A stretch of DNA of 64,000 nucleotides from Acidobacteriota bacterium. GTDB taxonomy: Bacteria > Acidobacteriota > Blastocatellia > Pyrinomonadales > Pyrinomonadaceae. Shown here piece by piece: positions 63,881-64,000 of the stretch. How positions within the stretch are numbered: the stretch's first letter is position 1; every line of letters begins with the position of its first letter. Below the pieces are notes generated by a model, which ran no database searches, had not been told where the DNA came from, and saw nothing but the letters and a program-made list of their open reading frames with translations. The DNA lies in assembly GCA_019242475.1 (NCBI GenBank), contig JAFAVK010000138.1, positions 19,005 to 83,004 on the forward strand, in the 5' to 3' direction. Position numbers and translations under genes: made by a program.

Positions 63881-64000
63881 CGAGACCTCGCTTTCGGAGG
63901 CGGCGGGCGCGGGACGCTGACTGTTGAATGATGAGAGCCTCGCTTCCCTCAGTTCACCACCCCGCGTCCCGCGTCCGTCGCCTCCTCTCTGCCCACTGCG

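Overview
The window looks like a chromosomal contig from a high-GC Gram-negative bacterium. Outer-membrane and periplasm functions (Lnt, an alpha-2-macroglobulin-like protein, several Sec-exported proteins), ComEC/ComEA, many TPR-like and PAS proteins and Oar-type carboxypeptidase-regulatory domains point to Acidobacteriota, probably a Blastocatellia-like lineage. This is inferred from gene content only; no 16S gene is present.

Layout. 1-6880: end of a GT1 glycosyltransferase, type III pantothenate kinase (coaX), a DUF5995 protein, two unknowns, a 23S rRNA m5U methyltransferase and a radical SAM protein. 6926-8626: a TIR + seven-blade WD40 + glycogen-binding-like fusion, visibly less GC-rich than its neighbours. 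8673-17552: exported helical-repeat protein, M28 peptidase, and competence genes comEC and comEA around a glycerate 2-kinase. 17836-26560 (all minus): ftsK, unknown, prfB (with programmed +1 frameshift), lnt, an NfeD-like protein and a TolB-like/TPR protein. 26863-33408 (minus): PAS-STAS protein, RsbQ-type hydrolase, hybrid histidine kinase, GNAT, exported protein, phosphotransferase.

33441-45712 is a roughly 12.2 kb integrated element of much lower GC, inserted at a tRNA-Glu gene. A 54-bp direct repeat flanks it. The element carries a tyrosine integrase, a P4/D5-type primase-helicase, a palindromic iteron-like candidate origin, a TPR + Fis-type HTH regulator divergent from a small exported peptide, a BcgI-like or Type I-like methylase/specificity pair whose nuclease-like N-terminus lacks its expected lysine, an excisionase-like HTH protein and small unknowns. 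It supplies both a new tRNA 3' end and a new tRNA terminator.

45742-64000 returns to host DNA: a paralogue of the 8673 protein, selenoprotein SelD (UGA-encoded Sec), a 2034-aa alpha-2-macroglobulin with three pseudopilin-like modules, a LysR regulator, glpD, a membrane protein, glpK, an acidic protein, an NmrA-like oxidoreductase, a quinone reductase and a small exported protein.

The most unusual genome-scale pattern is a set of at least eight intergenic palindromes or repeats built on a seven-base period. The seven-base word differs from locus to locus, and the arms are often reverse complements. I see them only in host DNA and never inside the 12-kb element.
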